This document shows positions 24,138 through 36,051 of a DNA stretch of 64,000 nt, piece by piece. The translations under genes were made by a program, and so were the position numbers. Origin of the DNA: Chytridium lagenaria (Eukaryota; Chytridiomycota; Chytridiomycetes; Chytridiales; Chytridiaceae); NCBI GenBank assembly GCA_025449115.1, contig JAHLKC010000101.1:1-64000 (forward strand), in the 5' to 3' direction. Within the stretch, counting starts at the first letter, position 1. Every line of letters starts with the position of its first letter. The notes under the pieces are model-generated. The model had not been told where the DNA came from, searched no databases, and saw nothing but the letters and a program-made list of their open reading frames with translations.

Positions 24138-24703
24138 CAGATCTGAGGAATTGTCACCACAGGTATCTGAGGAATGTCACCAGGTTGGATATTCGCGCGG
24201 TATGCATGCACCCCTCTCAAAGCCTAGACGTGTTAAAGCCGCAAACTGAAAACAATCATCACCCACAAATAAGATTTATTGATCAACTTATCCGGAATGA
24301 TAATTTCCTCGTATGTCACTATGCACGGCGCCAACCGTCGCAAAAAACTCCTCAACTCCACACCTTTGTTGTGGTTTCTGTTGCGTAAGCTATCATGACG
24401 ACAATCAGACTTGGAAGAAGTCTAAACATGAAGAGGCTAATGTTTGAACTATCCGAAAAATAACGAATAAAGCTACCTCGCCTCTGCACACTGGAAAGAG
24501 GGGGACAACTTCCAACCTTCATGAAAGTTAACACACAGATTTCCATCCCATATGAAAACACCGATACCAACCCTCTGTATCCGTCGCCATGATTCTCAAT
24601 CGGTTGATCCCCACAAGCCTCACTGGAAATCCAGGCCACGATAATCGCCCCACAATTCTCCACAAGGGCATGAACCCCTTTCGCCATTCCAACAAAGGTC
24701 ATC
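24138..24703. other. region between divergent 7TM paralogs A and B
   Basis: Shared upstream region of the two divergently transcribed paralogs. A plus-strand ATG at 24521 followed by a hydrophilic Asn/Pro-rich stretch could be an alternative start of paralog B; otherwise no gene is seen. Confidence 0.35.
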
Positions 24704-27700
24704 ATGCAGGCACACCATCCACCCTCCAATATGCAAGAACCCGTGCCTGATCCTACCATCGTTCATGCCATGCCACGACCGTCGTCCAAAGCCTCAGCGA
24801 AGAAGGGTATCCATCCCTCCCACATGAGTCTCAATATGACCGGCACATCTATGAAACCTTTGGATCCTCTGCATCCGCCTATGCGCTCCCAAACGCTTAC
24901 AGTTCGGGGTCGTTGGCGTTCTTGGCTGGATCGAGGACGAATCTGTCGGAGGATACAAAGCGGGAGTGCGATTGATGGAGCGATGGGGGTGTTGCCGTTG
25001 GGGTTTCGGAGGGGACGGAGAGGATCAAGAGCGGTAAGTGCGAGGCTTTCGGTTTCTTCGGACAGGCAGGGGTGGGATCGGTTGGGGGGTTGGATTCTTT
25101 GATTTGAAGAACTCAGGAAGAAGGAGGATCAACTGGAAATGGGGTTGGATGAGAGTGTAAAGACGATTGCGGCGACGGCTCTTCCTGAATACGAACCGCC
25201 TCAAACTGGTATGATTCTTTGCAGAGTCATATTCTTTCGCTTCTTTTATATCAGAGGTGTCAACTCTTTCGCTAAAATAATCGTTTCAAGATATCACGCA
25301 ACTGGACCCTTACCTCGCCGCCATTAGCCGCGCAGACTTTCAACTAGGTGCATTCATGACAGTAAGCTATAAAATTATCTGCCACCTAAAAACTCAACCC
25401 CAAATCCTCACAGGAATTCTTATTCCACCTCGCATTTACAGTCTGTCCACTTTTGGCCCTTCTCCCCGTAAAGCAACTTTCGCATCATGGCGAAAAACCG
25501 ATCGTTCCTTCCAGGCGTCACAACACTTGTATTCATCATGCAGTCGGTATGTTTCAATCATCGTGTTTATTGAACGAACGTAACAATTCTTTGTTTTAGT
25601 GTCTCGCGCTTTCGGTGATTTTGTCAACGTGCTGGTCTTAGGTTTGATTGTAGATTATTTACAAGCCTTCAGTTGGGGATATTCAACGCAACAGTGCTCT
25701 TGCGGCTTATCGTGATCGCCGCAAAGTATTCAGTAAGTAATGATATGTTGTGGAATAATGATTATAACGTCTACAAAAGTACATGTGCCGTTAGAGTACA
25801 CAGAAACCCTTACATCAACCGAAACATCCGGTTCGTCTATACCCCTTCCCGCCCCTCATAAAACTTACTTTATGAAAGCCGAGTCCGCATCACGAAGACA
25901 AGTCTTGACGGGCTGGTCCCGTCCCACCCGCTCCCTCCGCGAAATTCAAACTCCTCCTCGCATCCATCCGTCAACAATGTTCTCTCACCTTTGCTAAATT
26001 CGAAATCGGTCCCATCGATCCCCATTTCATTAAATCGGTCTCCCTGGAAGTTTTTGCACCCCCTGAAGAGTTCAAAACAGTCATCGTGGCCGCTTCCAAT
26101 ATCGCTGTAGATCAAGAAGTTGCATTGGAGTCGGATGATATCCATGTCTCCACACCTCGTACAGCTAGATCCACGTCGGCTGTACCAGCTCGAGACGCTA
26201 TTCTTGCTATTCACACGGAAATGCAGGACCGGTATGCGTCTTTCCAACCCCAAGATTTCATCGCACCTAACGGTGGAAGCATCGTCATCCCTTCAACTTC
26301 CACCGCTGTCGCAATAGCAGGCGGTCATGAACCCTCGTTTCACGTCGGTAGACGTCAAACGATCACCCAACTTTTTGATAAAACCCCCGATAAACCCGAA
26401 GACCACCCCTTCGCCGCCCCCCCAACCTGGACTGTCGCCTCAACAGACGGATCAGCGACCTCCCCCACCTTTTCTAATTTCAGCGGTGGTCTAAAACCCG
26501 TTGGAACCCTTCCCCCAGTCCTCTCCGCATCCAACATCATCCCTCCGAAGACCCACAAGACGACGCCAAAAGCACAGTTGACGATAAATTCGAATACAAA
26601 CCCCCACCTGTCGCGCGGAGTCGTGCGGGATCGTTCCATCATCAACGTCCAGCGTCTGCTTCAGCTGTTCATGCGAAAAGGTTGGATGATATTGGGAGCT
26701 CGAGAGTGTCCGTTGCTGTGCCCGTGAAACCCCCCGTGAAATATTCTTTGGTGAATCAGGTCAAGTTCGTGACGGTTTGGGAGGTCGCTGAGGGAGTTAT
26801 TGATGAGAGTATGGGTTGGAAGTGCATCTGGGATGGATTGGGTGCCTGGGTTGTTGCATACGATGGTACCGTTTATGTCGCTTTGGGATGGATGCAAGTG
26901 CAGGGAGGGTGAGCAATTCGTCCTCTCCCTCCTGTTCACTAATTCTTTTTCGAGTTGTTCATATTCTCCTTCAAATTCCTTTGTGATGTGTATACTTGCC
27001 ATTTAATCGCTTACGGTCATATCATCTTTTGTTTTGTAATCCAAAGGTCCCACCTTATTCTGAATGGACAACCCAAGACATCATCATCAACACCCTCATC
27101 TACTTCTTCGCCACTTACCTCTCTTTCACTGTCATGTTCCTACACTTTGGTTTCCTCATCGTCGGCATCACCGATTTCAGGCGGTAAAAAATCCCCCTTA
27201 CCCTCTTCCCACTAACCTGTTCACAGCCGCGAATACTTTCAACGCCGTCTCGCCGCCATCATCGAAGACGGGTTTGTCCATGTCAGTCTCTCAAAAGACA
27301 CAGAAGACCCCAATACGTGATTCATCGGATCCCCATGGATCGACCGCAGAATGTGATTGCGTGGTGGTACTTAAGGGCTTGTTTGCAGGATTGGGGTTAA
27401 CGTATTTCGGAGGATATCGTTATATGCGGGGTTTTTCTTGGTTGTAAGTTATCTTACCCCCCCCACTCCTATAAACGCTAATGATGTTGAAGTATGTGTT
27501 CATTTTGATCGCAGTGGCGTTTGTGCAAAGTATTTTGTGGAGAGAGCGTTGGAGACTTCGGTGATATTGTAGTCCTTGCTCATTTCTCCCTCTTTTTTGT
27601 CGTGACCATTAAAAAACTGGAAGGTACGTGACGTTACATGGAGCCGTGTTATGTGGACTTTAAGTATCATGGTAAGAAAAATCGCTCCAACACATCGTCG

Positions 27701-28092
27701 TCTAACAACCCAGATCTTTTTCGGAGAACGTTACAACCAAAAACCGTCGACGCGCTGGTCTCTGTCTCTCAACAAAAAAAAGGTAAAGTACCCCCGCTCT
27801 TCTTTTCTAACATGATCCACAAGGTTGAGCTTGAATCCGAATACTCTGACATCACCCGTCGTCTTCGTATCCTCTCCACCATCCCCAAAAACCGTCCATG
27901 GAGACCATGGAAACCCGACGAGCGCAACTATATGATGCAGTGAGATCGATTGAGACTGTGATGCAGACGGTGCAGAATGATAATGGATGAATTGTATCAG
28001 ATCTTGGGATTTGAGGCTGGGGATCAGCTTTTGCAGGGGTGTTGACGGTCGCCGGGTTTGGGGTGACGGCGGTGTTGAGGAGGTTTTTGTGA
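24704..28092 (+). CDS. seven-segment membrane protein, paralog B (most diverged)
   Basis: Start uncertain. The N-terminal region contains SEEGYPSLPHESQYDRH and LRKKEDQLEMGLDESVKT, then ITQLDPYLAAISRADF, the block shared with paralog C. Membrane-like segments follow: EFLFHLAFTVCPLLALLPV, FNATVLLRLIVIAAKYS, a long loop with GWSRPTRSLREIQ and MQDRYASFQPQDFIAPNGGS, then INTLIYFFATYLSFTVMFL, HFGFLIVGITDFRR, REYFQRRLAA and RACLQDWGLTYF. The C-terminal half ends in LGISFCRGVLTVAGFGVTA and a stop at 28092. The order of blocks matches paralogs A and C. Multiple single-base frame changes are needed. Its loop between segments 3 and 4 is longer and Ser/Thr/Pro-rich. Function unknown. Confidence 0.5.
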
Positions 28093-28433
28093 GGGGAGGA
28101 AGGGGGTTATGGGGGACTGCGTGGGAACGTTTATATGTTTGATAAATATAATATCGAATGTTAACTTGTTGACATACGGGCTGATTAGCGCCCGTGTAGG
28201 TTTTTTATAAGACGAAGCACCACAAGTGTTGATGGCCGCGGTTGAAACTCTCCCCTTTTTCTTTTCTCTTTTCGATCATGATAACCAAGCTCCTTCTATG
28301 TGATGGGGACTCTGCGTAACAACCAGCCTGCACTGAACCGAATCTCCACAATCGGTATCGATCATGAACCCCCAAAATCCTCATTGTCAAAATCATCTTG
28401 GAAACGAAATCAAAACAAAACAAAACAAAACAA

Positions 28434-31101
28434 ATGAAACGCCGCCAAGTAAAACCCCTCACCGACCTCGCCAAAGGCAGCAGTCGCAGCACCTTCCTCA
28501 CCACCGCCTCCGTCACAAACACCAATGGCTCCATCTCCCATCTCGCCTATCTCGACAAGGATCGATTCCCTGATGTGAGCCCCGCAGAGGGGGCGATGGG
28601 GATGCGGGATGTGGTGAGGAGACGGACGCCAAGGGTTGAGAAGATCTTGAAGGGGTTTGGCGAGTGGGATGGAGAAGACGGGGAAGGAGGGGGAGGAGTT
28701 TAAACCGATACGAATAGGTTTGGAGCTGTTTCAAAGTAGACTGATCGGCGTGTAGATGTGAATCAAGTTGATCCTTACCTTGCCGCTTTAAGTCGAACCG
28801 ATTTCAACCACGTAGCGTTTGCGACGGTATGCCCCTTTTAAGCGTCTTCCCCCCACCCCGGCTGACCTTATATATTAGGAACTCATATTACATTACTTTC
28901 AACCCTTTGTCACGTTATTCGTTTTCGACCCGCGGTGCGAGTGTTGTCGAAACAGGCATTTCATCTATGGAGGGAACATCCCGTTGACGGCTTTTCAGAT
29001 TGTAAGAGCTGGGGGATCTCAGGGGGTATTAATCGTTTGTGTTAGGGGATCATGATCTGTTTAGCTGTGGTGAATGTGATTGCTGTTGTAGATAATAGGT
29101 CGTTTTCGTGGTATCAGTTAGCGATTTTTAATATTTCAACGTTACTGAGGTATATCGTGATCGCTATAAAATACGCTGTGAGTATTTTATCTTTGAACAA
29201 AAGTTTTCGCTATATAGTCAATGTCATAATATACGCCGTTGGGTGTTTATCTCTAACCCAACATTTTATTTCATCGTCAATCCCTTAACTACGCCTTTAG
29301 TCTCTAACCTAAATCGTTTCCCAAAGTACATGTCTCCCATCGAATACGCAGAAACCTTCACCAATGGCAACCTTTCACGTAAACCCCCCTTTTCCTTTCC
29401 ATCGCTCACCAGAGGAAAATAGCCGAAGCAAACGAACGCCGTCACCTCCTCACCGGCTGGAACACTCCCGAAGAATCCCTCCGCGACATGCAACTCCTCC
29501 TCTCCTCCGTCCGTCAGCAATGCTGTCTCCTCTCCGCCCATTTCGATATCGGTGAACTCGATGCACCCTCTCACCCCGTCAATGCTGAACATCGAGGCGT
29601 GACAGCCTTCGCGACGATGCAGAATGATGCGAGGGAACGGTTTGGGGGGTACAAGACCGAAGAGTTTGTTGTGCCACAGGTGGGGAGCATTGTGGTTCCA
29701 AAGGGGGATGGTATTGAGGTTGGGAAGACGTCGAACGGTTTGGGAAAGATAGTTAAAACGGACGATGCGATGAATTCGCAGAAACCTCCAATATTTCCCG
29801 GTGATGCGCAACAACGATTACCGCCGCTTTTTTCTGCGCAAACACTCCCTGAAGATCCTTCTAACTTTTCGAATGATGCGAAAGTGGAGATACCTGTGGA
29901 AACGGAACATGGGAAGGATCAGAGTCGTTACGTGGCGTTATGGGACGTGGCGACAGGGATTGTTGATGAATCCATGTCACTCTCTCTCAACCTTAATTGG
30001 ATGTTCCTTCCAGGTCTCTTTCATACCTCCATTCCCCTTCTCTCCTTCTTCCTCAACACAAACATACTGGTAAGCCACCATATCCCCATCCACCACCCCA
30101 ACGAATTCATACATTTTACATTTTGTTTTTAGACACGAATAGACTGGTCACCTCATACCATCACCATGACATTTTTTCTACACCTTTTTGTTGCCTTGTT
30201 TGGTATGTCGTGATGGCGAAACACTTTGGGTCTTGATGGTGGGAATTTCGGATTTTAGACGACGAGAGTATTTCCAACGACGGCTCTCGCGGTCATGAAT
30301 GACGGATATGTGAGAGCTGGGGGGAGGTGTGAGGATTCCGATGGATAGGGCGCAGAATATTTAGGTGGTGTGAGTTTACGTTGATGGTTCTTGTTGATGA
30401 ACTTTGAAAGTGTGAATAACAAAATTTATAAGGATTAAGAGCTGTTTTGCAGGATGGGGTCTAAACTATTTTCGGCGTATTTCTGCGTACACGGGTTCTT
30501 CCTTGTGGGTGTTTGCATCAACCTTTTCTTTCTTCTAAATTTCATCAGTATGTGGGCTTTTAGTGGTGATAGTGCTTGTTCAGAGCTACGTTGTTCAAGG
30601 AACGGTCGAAAACTCCATATACGCGTAATGATTTTTTCTAAAGTGTAGCTTCTAAAGTGGCTTTATTAGATATGTGAATTGCATTCATTCTTGCTGTCAG
30701 GGCTTATTGGAGGAATGGTGAGTTGTCCGTGGATATCGATTAGCTGATTGCTCCAACAGATATTTCGGCAATAAATACAACGAAAGCAGAAACGCGCTGG
30801 TCTCTTCTCGCTCAAGCAAGGTACATCTCAATGCATTTTCCCAAACCTTTATCAAAACAAGGTCGAAGTTGAAGCTGAAATCGCGCACATATCACGACAC
30901 CAACGACACATCCATCTGCGTTACGTCGTCAAGCCGTGTGTATGAAACATGCTCAGCTTGATGCAGTGGGATTAGCGGTTGAGAATGATAACCGGTTAAA
31001 TGTGATCAGATTCTGGGTTTGAACTGGGGATCAGCTTATGCAGGGGGTGGTGACGTTGGCTGGGATTGGAGTGTGGCGTTGTTGAGAAAGTTATCATGTG
31101 A
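28434..31101 (+). CDS. seven-segment membrane protein, paralog C (reference copy)
   Basis: Start ATG at 28434 (MKRRQVKPLTDLAKGSSRS). Basic N-terminal region (VVRRRTPRVEKILKGF), VDPYLAALSRTDF, then segments ELILHYFQPFVTLFVF, LTAFQIGIMICLAVVNVIAV and QLAIFNISTLLRYIVIAIKY. A long soluble loop of about 220 residues (29350-29940) holds PEESLRDMQLLLSSVRQQ, DARERFGGYKTEEFVVPQ and RYVALWDVATGIVDES. Next are WMFLPGLFHTSIPLLSFFL, MTFFLHLFVALFGMSVMA, DFRRREYFQRRL, DWGLNYFRRISAYTG, an amphipathic AEIAHISRHQR region and a terminal helix (LGISLCRGVVTLAGIGV) just before the stop. Exon ends at 28827, 28999, 29178 and 30069 have good GT-AG sites. The long loop, the 7-segment count and a terminal last helix are what chiefly characterise the family. 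Confidence 0.6.
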
Positions 31102-31749
31102 ATATTAGGAACCTGTATACAAAGTTTTTAGGTGGTTTAGCGACGTCTTTAAGTCGAATTGATAAGTATAATAAAAGTAAAGTTTAGAGAGAATTTCGTT
31201 GTAAAGAAGTCGAAATATTCTTACGTGTGTTTACTGAATTTATATTATTTTGGTGTGAAGGCCAACTACAAAGGCCAGCTTTGACATATTAATAAATAAC
31301 AATGGAAAATGATGAGTTTCATCACAAGCTTTCTTTTCTAAAGTGTTTTCTGGTTTTTTAACTTACGTTCAAGTGTTTGAATTGAGTCGCTGTGGTGGTG
31401 TGTGAGGATAGAACTGGGGGGTGAATAAACAAAGGTTTGACAATTCCATCAAGTGGTGATTGTCCATCCATCCATCATGAAGTCAAGAATAACCCCCTTA
31501 CCGCTCGTACTACAACTAAAGCGGTTGTGAAACATCAGCCGCAAGTAAACAAAAGTCGTCTGTCTTTTATATGTAGCAACAAAAGGGGAGGCAATACCTT
31601 CATTTCCCCTCCTTCTTTTAGAAAAGAAACCCTCATCATCACAACGGTTAACGCTTCTGCATCTGCCATCCATCATCCTCCATTCATCCATCCACCAAGT
31701 AATCTCTCTCACACACACACACTATATTATACCTCGGACTTGAACTACA
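31102..31749. other. intergenic, promoter of the LRR gene
   Basis: A/T-rich 3' flank, then pyrimidine- and CA-rich sequence before the ATG at 31750, with a CTATATTATAC element about 30 bp upstream. No gene seen. Confidence 0.5.
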
Positions 31750-33619
31750 ATGACAACGTCGCTGGACTGTGCTGCTCTCTTTGAGATCTTTACTGCCACA
31801 GGTGGTGCTTCCACCTGGAAGGAGACTTATGGCTGGAACGCCGCAATGGTCGATGGCCATGGTTGCTGCAATGCCTACGGTGTGGGTTGTGTGGTCATTC
31901 CTGCCTTGCAAGAGCTGAGGGTAACTTCTTTGTAAGGAATACCTTCTTTCGCTCATTTGAATTTGGTTGCTTTCTTTCCTTTGCATTTCTCTCTCAATTA
32001 TCATTGTCTCGTCGCTAACTTTTTATGTTTATTATAGGGATCTGTCAAACAACGGCCTTGATGGTATCCTCCCGGACGGCGTCTTTGAGGACTTGGACTT
32101 TTTAAAGTACCTGTGAGTATTAACAACGAATATTGAAAGGCACCAAAGTCCATATTTCTAACAAAGCATTATTCAACAGTGACCTCAGCAACAACGAGCT
32201 TGACGGTGCCATCCCTACCAGTTTAAACGATCTTGTCGATGATGCCCAAGTCATCCTCAGCAACAATTCCTTCTTTGGTGCCGTCCCCGACATGGGTCTC
32301 ACCCCGTCCTCTGGCGGTTCCTGCATTCTTGACGGTAACCCCGGCTTGACCTGCAACATGGCTCCCAACACCTACTGTTCATTCGGGCGTCCCAACCCCC
32401 TTCCCGACTGTAAACCCGCCGCTGCCGCCAACATTGGCTCAATCGGTTCCGCCCCTAACTCTGGTGTCAGCATGGATGACCTCGAATCCGCCATCAGTGC
32501 TCCCGCTCTCACAGGTGACGCCAAGGCCGTTCACGACCATCAAGCCATGTCCGACGACTCTGCCATCGCCGCTCACAAGGCCATGGTTAAGGGAAGCTAC
32601 GGATACGACAGTGTCCCCGTCGACAGCGCCGCCTCTTCCTCCTCCTCCTCCTCCTCCTCCCCAACGATAACAAACCCAAGGTTCCTCTCGCCGGCATTCT
32701 CGGCGGCGCCATCGCCCTCCTCGTCGTCGGTGCTGTCACCCCGGCTGCCGTCCTTGCTATCCGTCGTCGTCGCGCCGCCGCCGAGTCCACCGAAGGTCCC
32801 ACCAAGGACGGCTACCAAGTCACCAAGAGCGACGACGCCTCCACCCCAACTCCCACGAAATGGTTTGGCAGCGTTAGCGTCGGTAAATCCAAATCCAAGG
32901 TCGGCGTCGACATCCCTTCCTCCTTTGAACGTGGCTCATCCCGCGATATCTCCTCCCACCTCGCCACCTCCAATGTCCGTCGTTTCAACGTTGACGGCGC
33001 TTACCCTGGTATGCCTGGCTTCCGTGAAGACGAGGAAGACAAGCCCGCATTCACCCCCTCCCGTCGTGGTTCCGCCATGTCCGTCACTTCTGAAATGTCC
33101 GACGACGGCGCCCCGCCCTCCCGTCGTCCATCAAACGGTAAAACCCCTTTCCAACTCCAAGACCCGATTCTGGAACGCGCCTCCGAGGATCTCGCTCGTG
33201 ATCTCGAAGAAGCAGGTGCCGCCAAATCCTCGGAATCCCCTTACGGTGCCACCACCGCTAAACCCTCCACCGTCGGTGGTTTCTTCTCTCGTCTCATGGG
33301 TGGTTCCCGTACCCCCGTTGCTGCCGATGATGACGAGGAAGCCGCTGTCTCCCCACCCCGTGCCAAATCACCCGAATTTACCACCGTCACCGCCTCTAAT
33401 GGACAGATGGACGCTAAATCTCTCTACAGCCATCAGACTCAATATGAGGTGAAGGAGGGGCTTGTGCAGCAGGTCAAGGCGACCAGTTCGTCAACCGGAA
33501 ACGGATCTTACACTGGGTTTACGGCGCCAGGGTCTTCAGCGGCCAAGAGGGCGGCGAGTAGGGCAAAGAAGGGAAGGAATGTGCCTAATGTCACGCCTAC
33601 CAGAGGTGGAAGCATGTAA
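31750..33619 (+). CDS. leucine-rich-repeat single-pass membrane protein
   Basis: Three exons: 31750-31931, 32038-32112, 32180-33619. The N-terminal LRR-cap-like region (MTTSLDCAALFEIFTATGG, ETYGWN, paired Cys in HGCCNAYGVGC) is followed by LRRs LDLSNNGLDGILP and LDLSNNELDGAIP, a weaker third, and a Cys-containing cap (SCILDGNPGLTC). A Ser-rich stalk coded by a TCC run near 32635-32660 precedes a transmembrane helix (LAGILGGAIALLVVGAVTP) with an RRRR stop-transfer. An approximately 280-residue Ser/Pro-rich cytoplasmic tail ends RNVPNVTPTRGGSM. One C is missing after the TCC run (near 32663), which shifts the frame exactly before the helix. No kinase domain is present and no classical signal peptide is seen, so a 5' exon may be missing. 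Probably a wall or adhesion sensor. Confidence 0.8.
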
Positions 33620-34304
33620 ACGAAATGCCATGTATATCGTTCTCGGTTTCCCCTCTTTTCTACTTTTGAAAAAGAATACCTTTTTCGCCGTTCATACTCT
33701 TTTCGCATTCTCTGTCGTTCCCCTTTTTTCCCTTTTATCCAAATGCTATGTGGTTCCTTGTTCATCTGATACACAACAACAACAAAAAAAAAGCAATCTG
33801 TTCTCCCATTCAACTCTTTTTTTTGTGTGTATGAACAATCTTACCGCGTTTTGCGTCCTTTTTTCTTTTCTTTGTTCCATAGTTCGCAACACCTCCCACA
33901 TCACCCGCACTCTTTGCCTGTTTCTTGCATTATTCCCGGACTAGGGATATTGAGTTTTTTTGAATACATATATAGGTTTGATTTAGCATAAACTCTTTAA
34001 AATCGAGTGCGGTGATTATGAAAAAAGAAATGTCTTTTGTTTGCGATATCGACATCAGCACGATATCAGCACATTATTACTTTTGTCGCGACTGTCTGCT
34101 GTGAGCAGTAACGGCTGGTCTTTTTAGGGGTTTGCCAACAAAAATTCAAAACTGAAAAGGAAAAAAAGACTCCGCTGGGCGCTCACACTTGAACGCAACT
34201 GCAGCATCCCTCTGCTGCATTGCCCACTCCCGTCCCATTAGTTGGCACATCCAGGAGCATTGATAAATAGATTAGCTTTAACACCAACTCCTCCTTTGCC
34301 CATC
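33620..34304. other. intergenic
   Basis: T-rich 3' region of the LRR gene, then promoter of the ZIP gene. No gene seen. Confidence 0.5.
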
Positions 34305-35730
34305 ATGTCATTCGATATCCCGCAGGCATTGACGATGCGTCTCTCGACGCCTTCCCCTCCTTCCTTCCTCCACCCCCTCCTCACTCCCTACATCCCCCCT
34401 TCCTCCTAACCACCATCACAAACCGCCATCTCCTTGCCTTTGCGCTCTCCCTCATCGCCTCCATGGGCACCTTCCTCGGTGGACTCCTCGTTCTCATCCT
34501 CGTCAAACTCCTCGGTTCCGCGTCCTCCTCATCACTCGTGGGGACGCTCCAAGCGTTTTCAGCGGGTGTCATGATCTACATGACGTTTATTGATTTGATA
34601 CCTGAGGCGATGGAGGCGATTGGGAGTCGGGAGACGATGGGGTGGTTTTTTTTGGGGTCGCCGTGTTTGGGGTTTTGGAGACGGTGGTTGTGCCTGGAGA
34701 GCATGATCATGATCATGGAGGGGAGAAAGAAAAGGAGGAGGAGTCGACAGCTAGTTTGGGGAGTAAAGAGGGCACGCCGAGAGCTAGTTTGGGGAGTAAG
34801 GATGGGGATGGGATGAGGAAGAGGAGAATGAGGAAGAACCTTTGGATGAGATTAAAACGCCGGAAGGGCAAAAGATGTTGATGAGGACGGGTTGGATTAC
34901 TTTTTATGCAATGATGTTGCATAATATGCCTGGTATGGTCACTTATTTTTACCCCCTTTATACGAAAACAGTGATATTGGCGTGTTTACTAATATTTGAT
35001 ATAGAGGGATTAGGCGTATATATCTCTGCTCTTAACGACGTTAAACTTGGCTTGCAACTCGCGATTGCGATATGTCTTCATAACATTCCCGTAAGTCGCA
35101 TGACATGCCTCTATTCTTCCTTGGATCTTTAAAAACCATCCTCCTCCTTTTCTTCAACTTTACATAATCTGATCTCCTTCCCCTTTTCCTCAGGAAGGCA
35201 TGGCCGTCGCCATCCCCCTCCACGCCGCCAACGCCGGCCCCCTCAAAGTCCTCTGGCTTACCCTCCTCAACGGTCTCGCCGAACCCCTCGGAGTGATCCT
35301 CGGAGCCGTCCTCCTCGGTCCCTGGCTAACCTCCTCCAACCTCTCCCGATGTCTTGCCGCCGTGGTGGCATCATGTGTTGCATCTCCCTCCACGAACTCC
35401 TTCCCACCGCGGTGCATTATGCGGGGAGGGCGAGAGCCACGTTAGCCTTGTTCTCGGGAATGTTGGTCGTGTTTTTGGCGTTGGAGGCTGTGAATGAGTT
35501 TTTTGGTGGGGCGGACATCATCATCATGGGGTGGGCATGGACATGGACATGGACATGAGGTGAAGGTGGATATGCCGGTCGCCGTGCCTAAGGCGCCAGT
35601 GTTTAAGATGGGGCCGGTGTCGGGGGTGTTTGTGGGGCAGCAGGCTCATGGTGGAGGAGGTGGTGGGCAGGCGAGAGCGCATTCGCATGGTTTTGGGAAC
35701 CCTCATGGTGGACATGGACATGAACATTAA
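34305..35730 (+). CDS. ZIP family zinc/metal transporter with histidine-rich loops
   Basis: Membrane importer of zinc or related divalent metals. Exons 34305-34932, 35005-35090 and 35194-35730. Helices include LLAFALSLIASMGTFLGG, GTLQAFSAGVMIYMTFIDL and LFSGMLVVFLALEAV. The two metal-site signatures are intact: MLHNMPEGLGVYISAL (interrupted by the first intron) and CLHNIPEGMAVAIPLHAA (by the second). HELLPTAVHYAG provides the third conserved site. Histidine-rich stretches lie in the cytoplasmic loop (EHDHDHGG) and at the C-terminus (GHGHGHGHE, then AHSHGFGNPHGGHGHEH). Arrangement resembles the ZupT/Zrt3 branch. Single-base frame changes are needed near 34327, 34665, 34815, 35370 and 35525, several in G or C runs. 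Confidence 0.85.
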
Positions 35731-36051
35731 TTCGCCAGTATTTGATGTACCGTGTATTTTTTTCTTTCGATACGTACTTAATCTACCCTTTATTTTGTGC
35801 ATTCTTGTTTTATTTCTATAAATGCGCCTTGAATAGAATTATTTTTCTCCACACGGTATTCAGCGGGGAATATACTAAAACTAGTTGTAGTTATTCTGGA
35901 TGTTGTCGCTTCAGAAGCGAGGTTTCGCCTCTGCAAGCGATAAGATGATGGCGGTGTCGAGACCGAATTGTCCAGTTTAAGAATTTGTCTCATTCATGTG
36001 CGAGTCTGAGAATTTGTCTTGTGGATTCACCGTCAACATCCTCACCCCATC
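35731..36051. other. intergenic
   Basis: Short spacer between ZIP and kinase genes. No gene seen. Confidence 0.5.

Noticed and set aside
24352..24759. Minus-strand 135-codon frame with hydrophobic stretches between 7TM paralogs A and B
   Set aside because: It shares no block with the family and overlaps the likely 5' end of paralog B; composition alone is not evidence.
32587..32818. Arg/Glu-rich minus-strand frames within the LRR gene
   Set aside because: Antisense of Ser- and Arg-coding repeats in a clear plus-strand gene.
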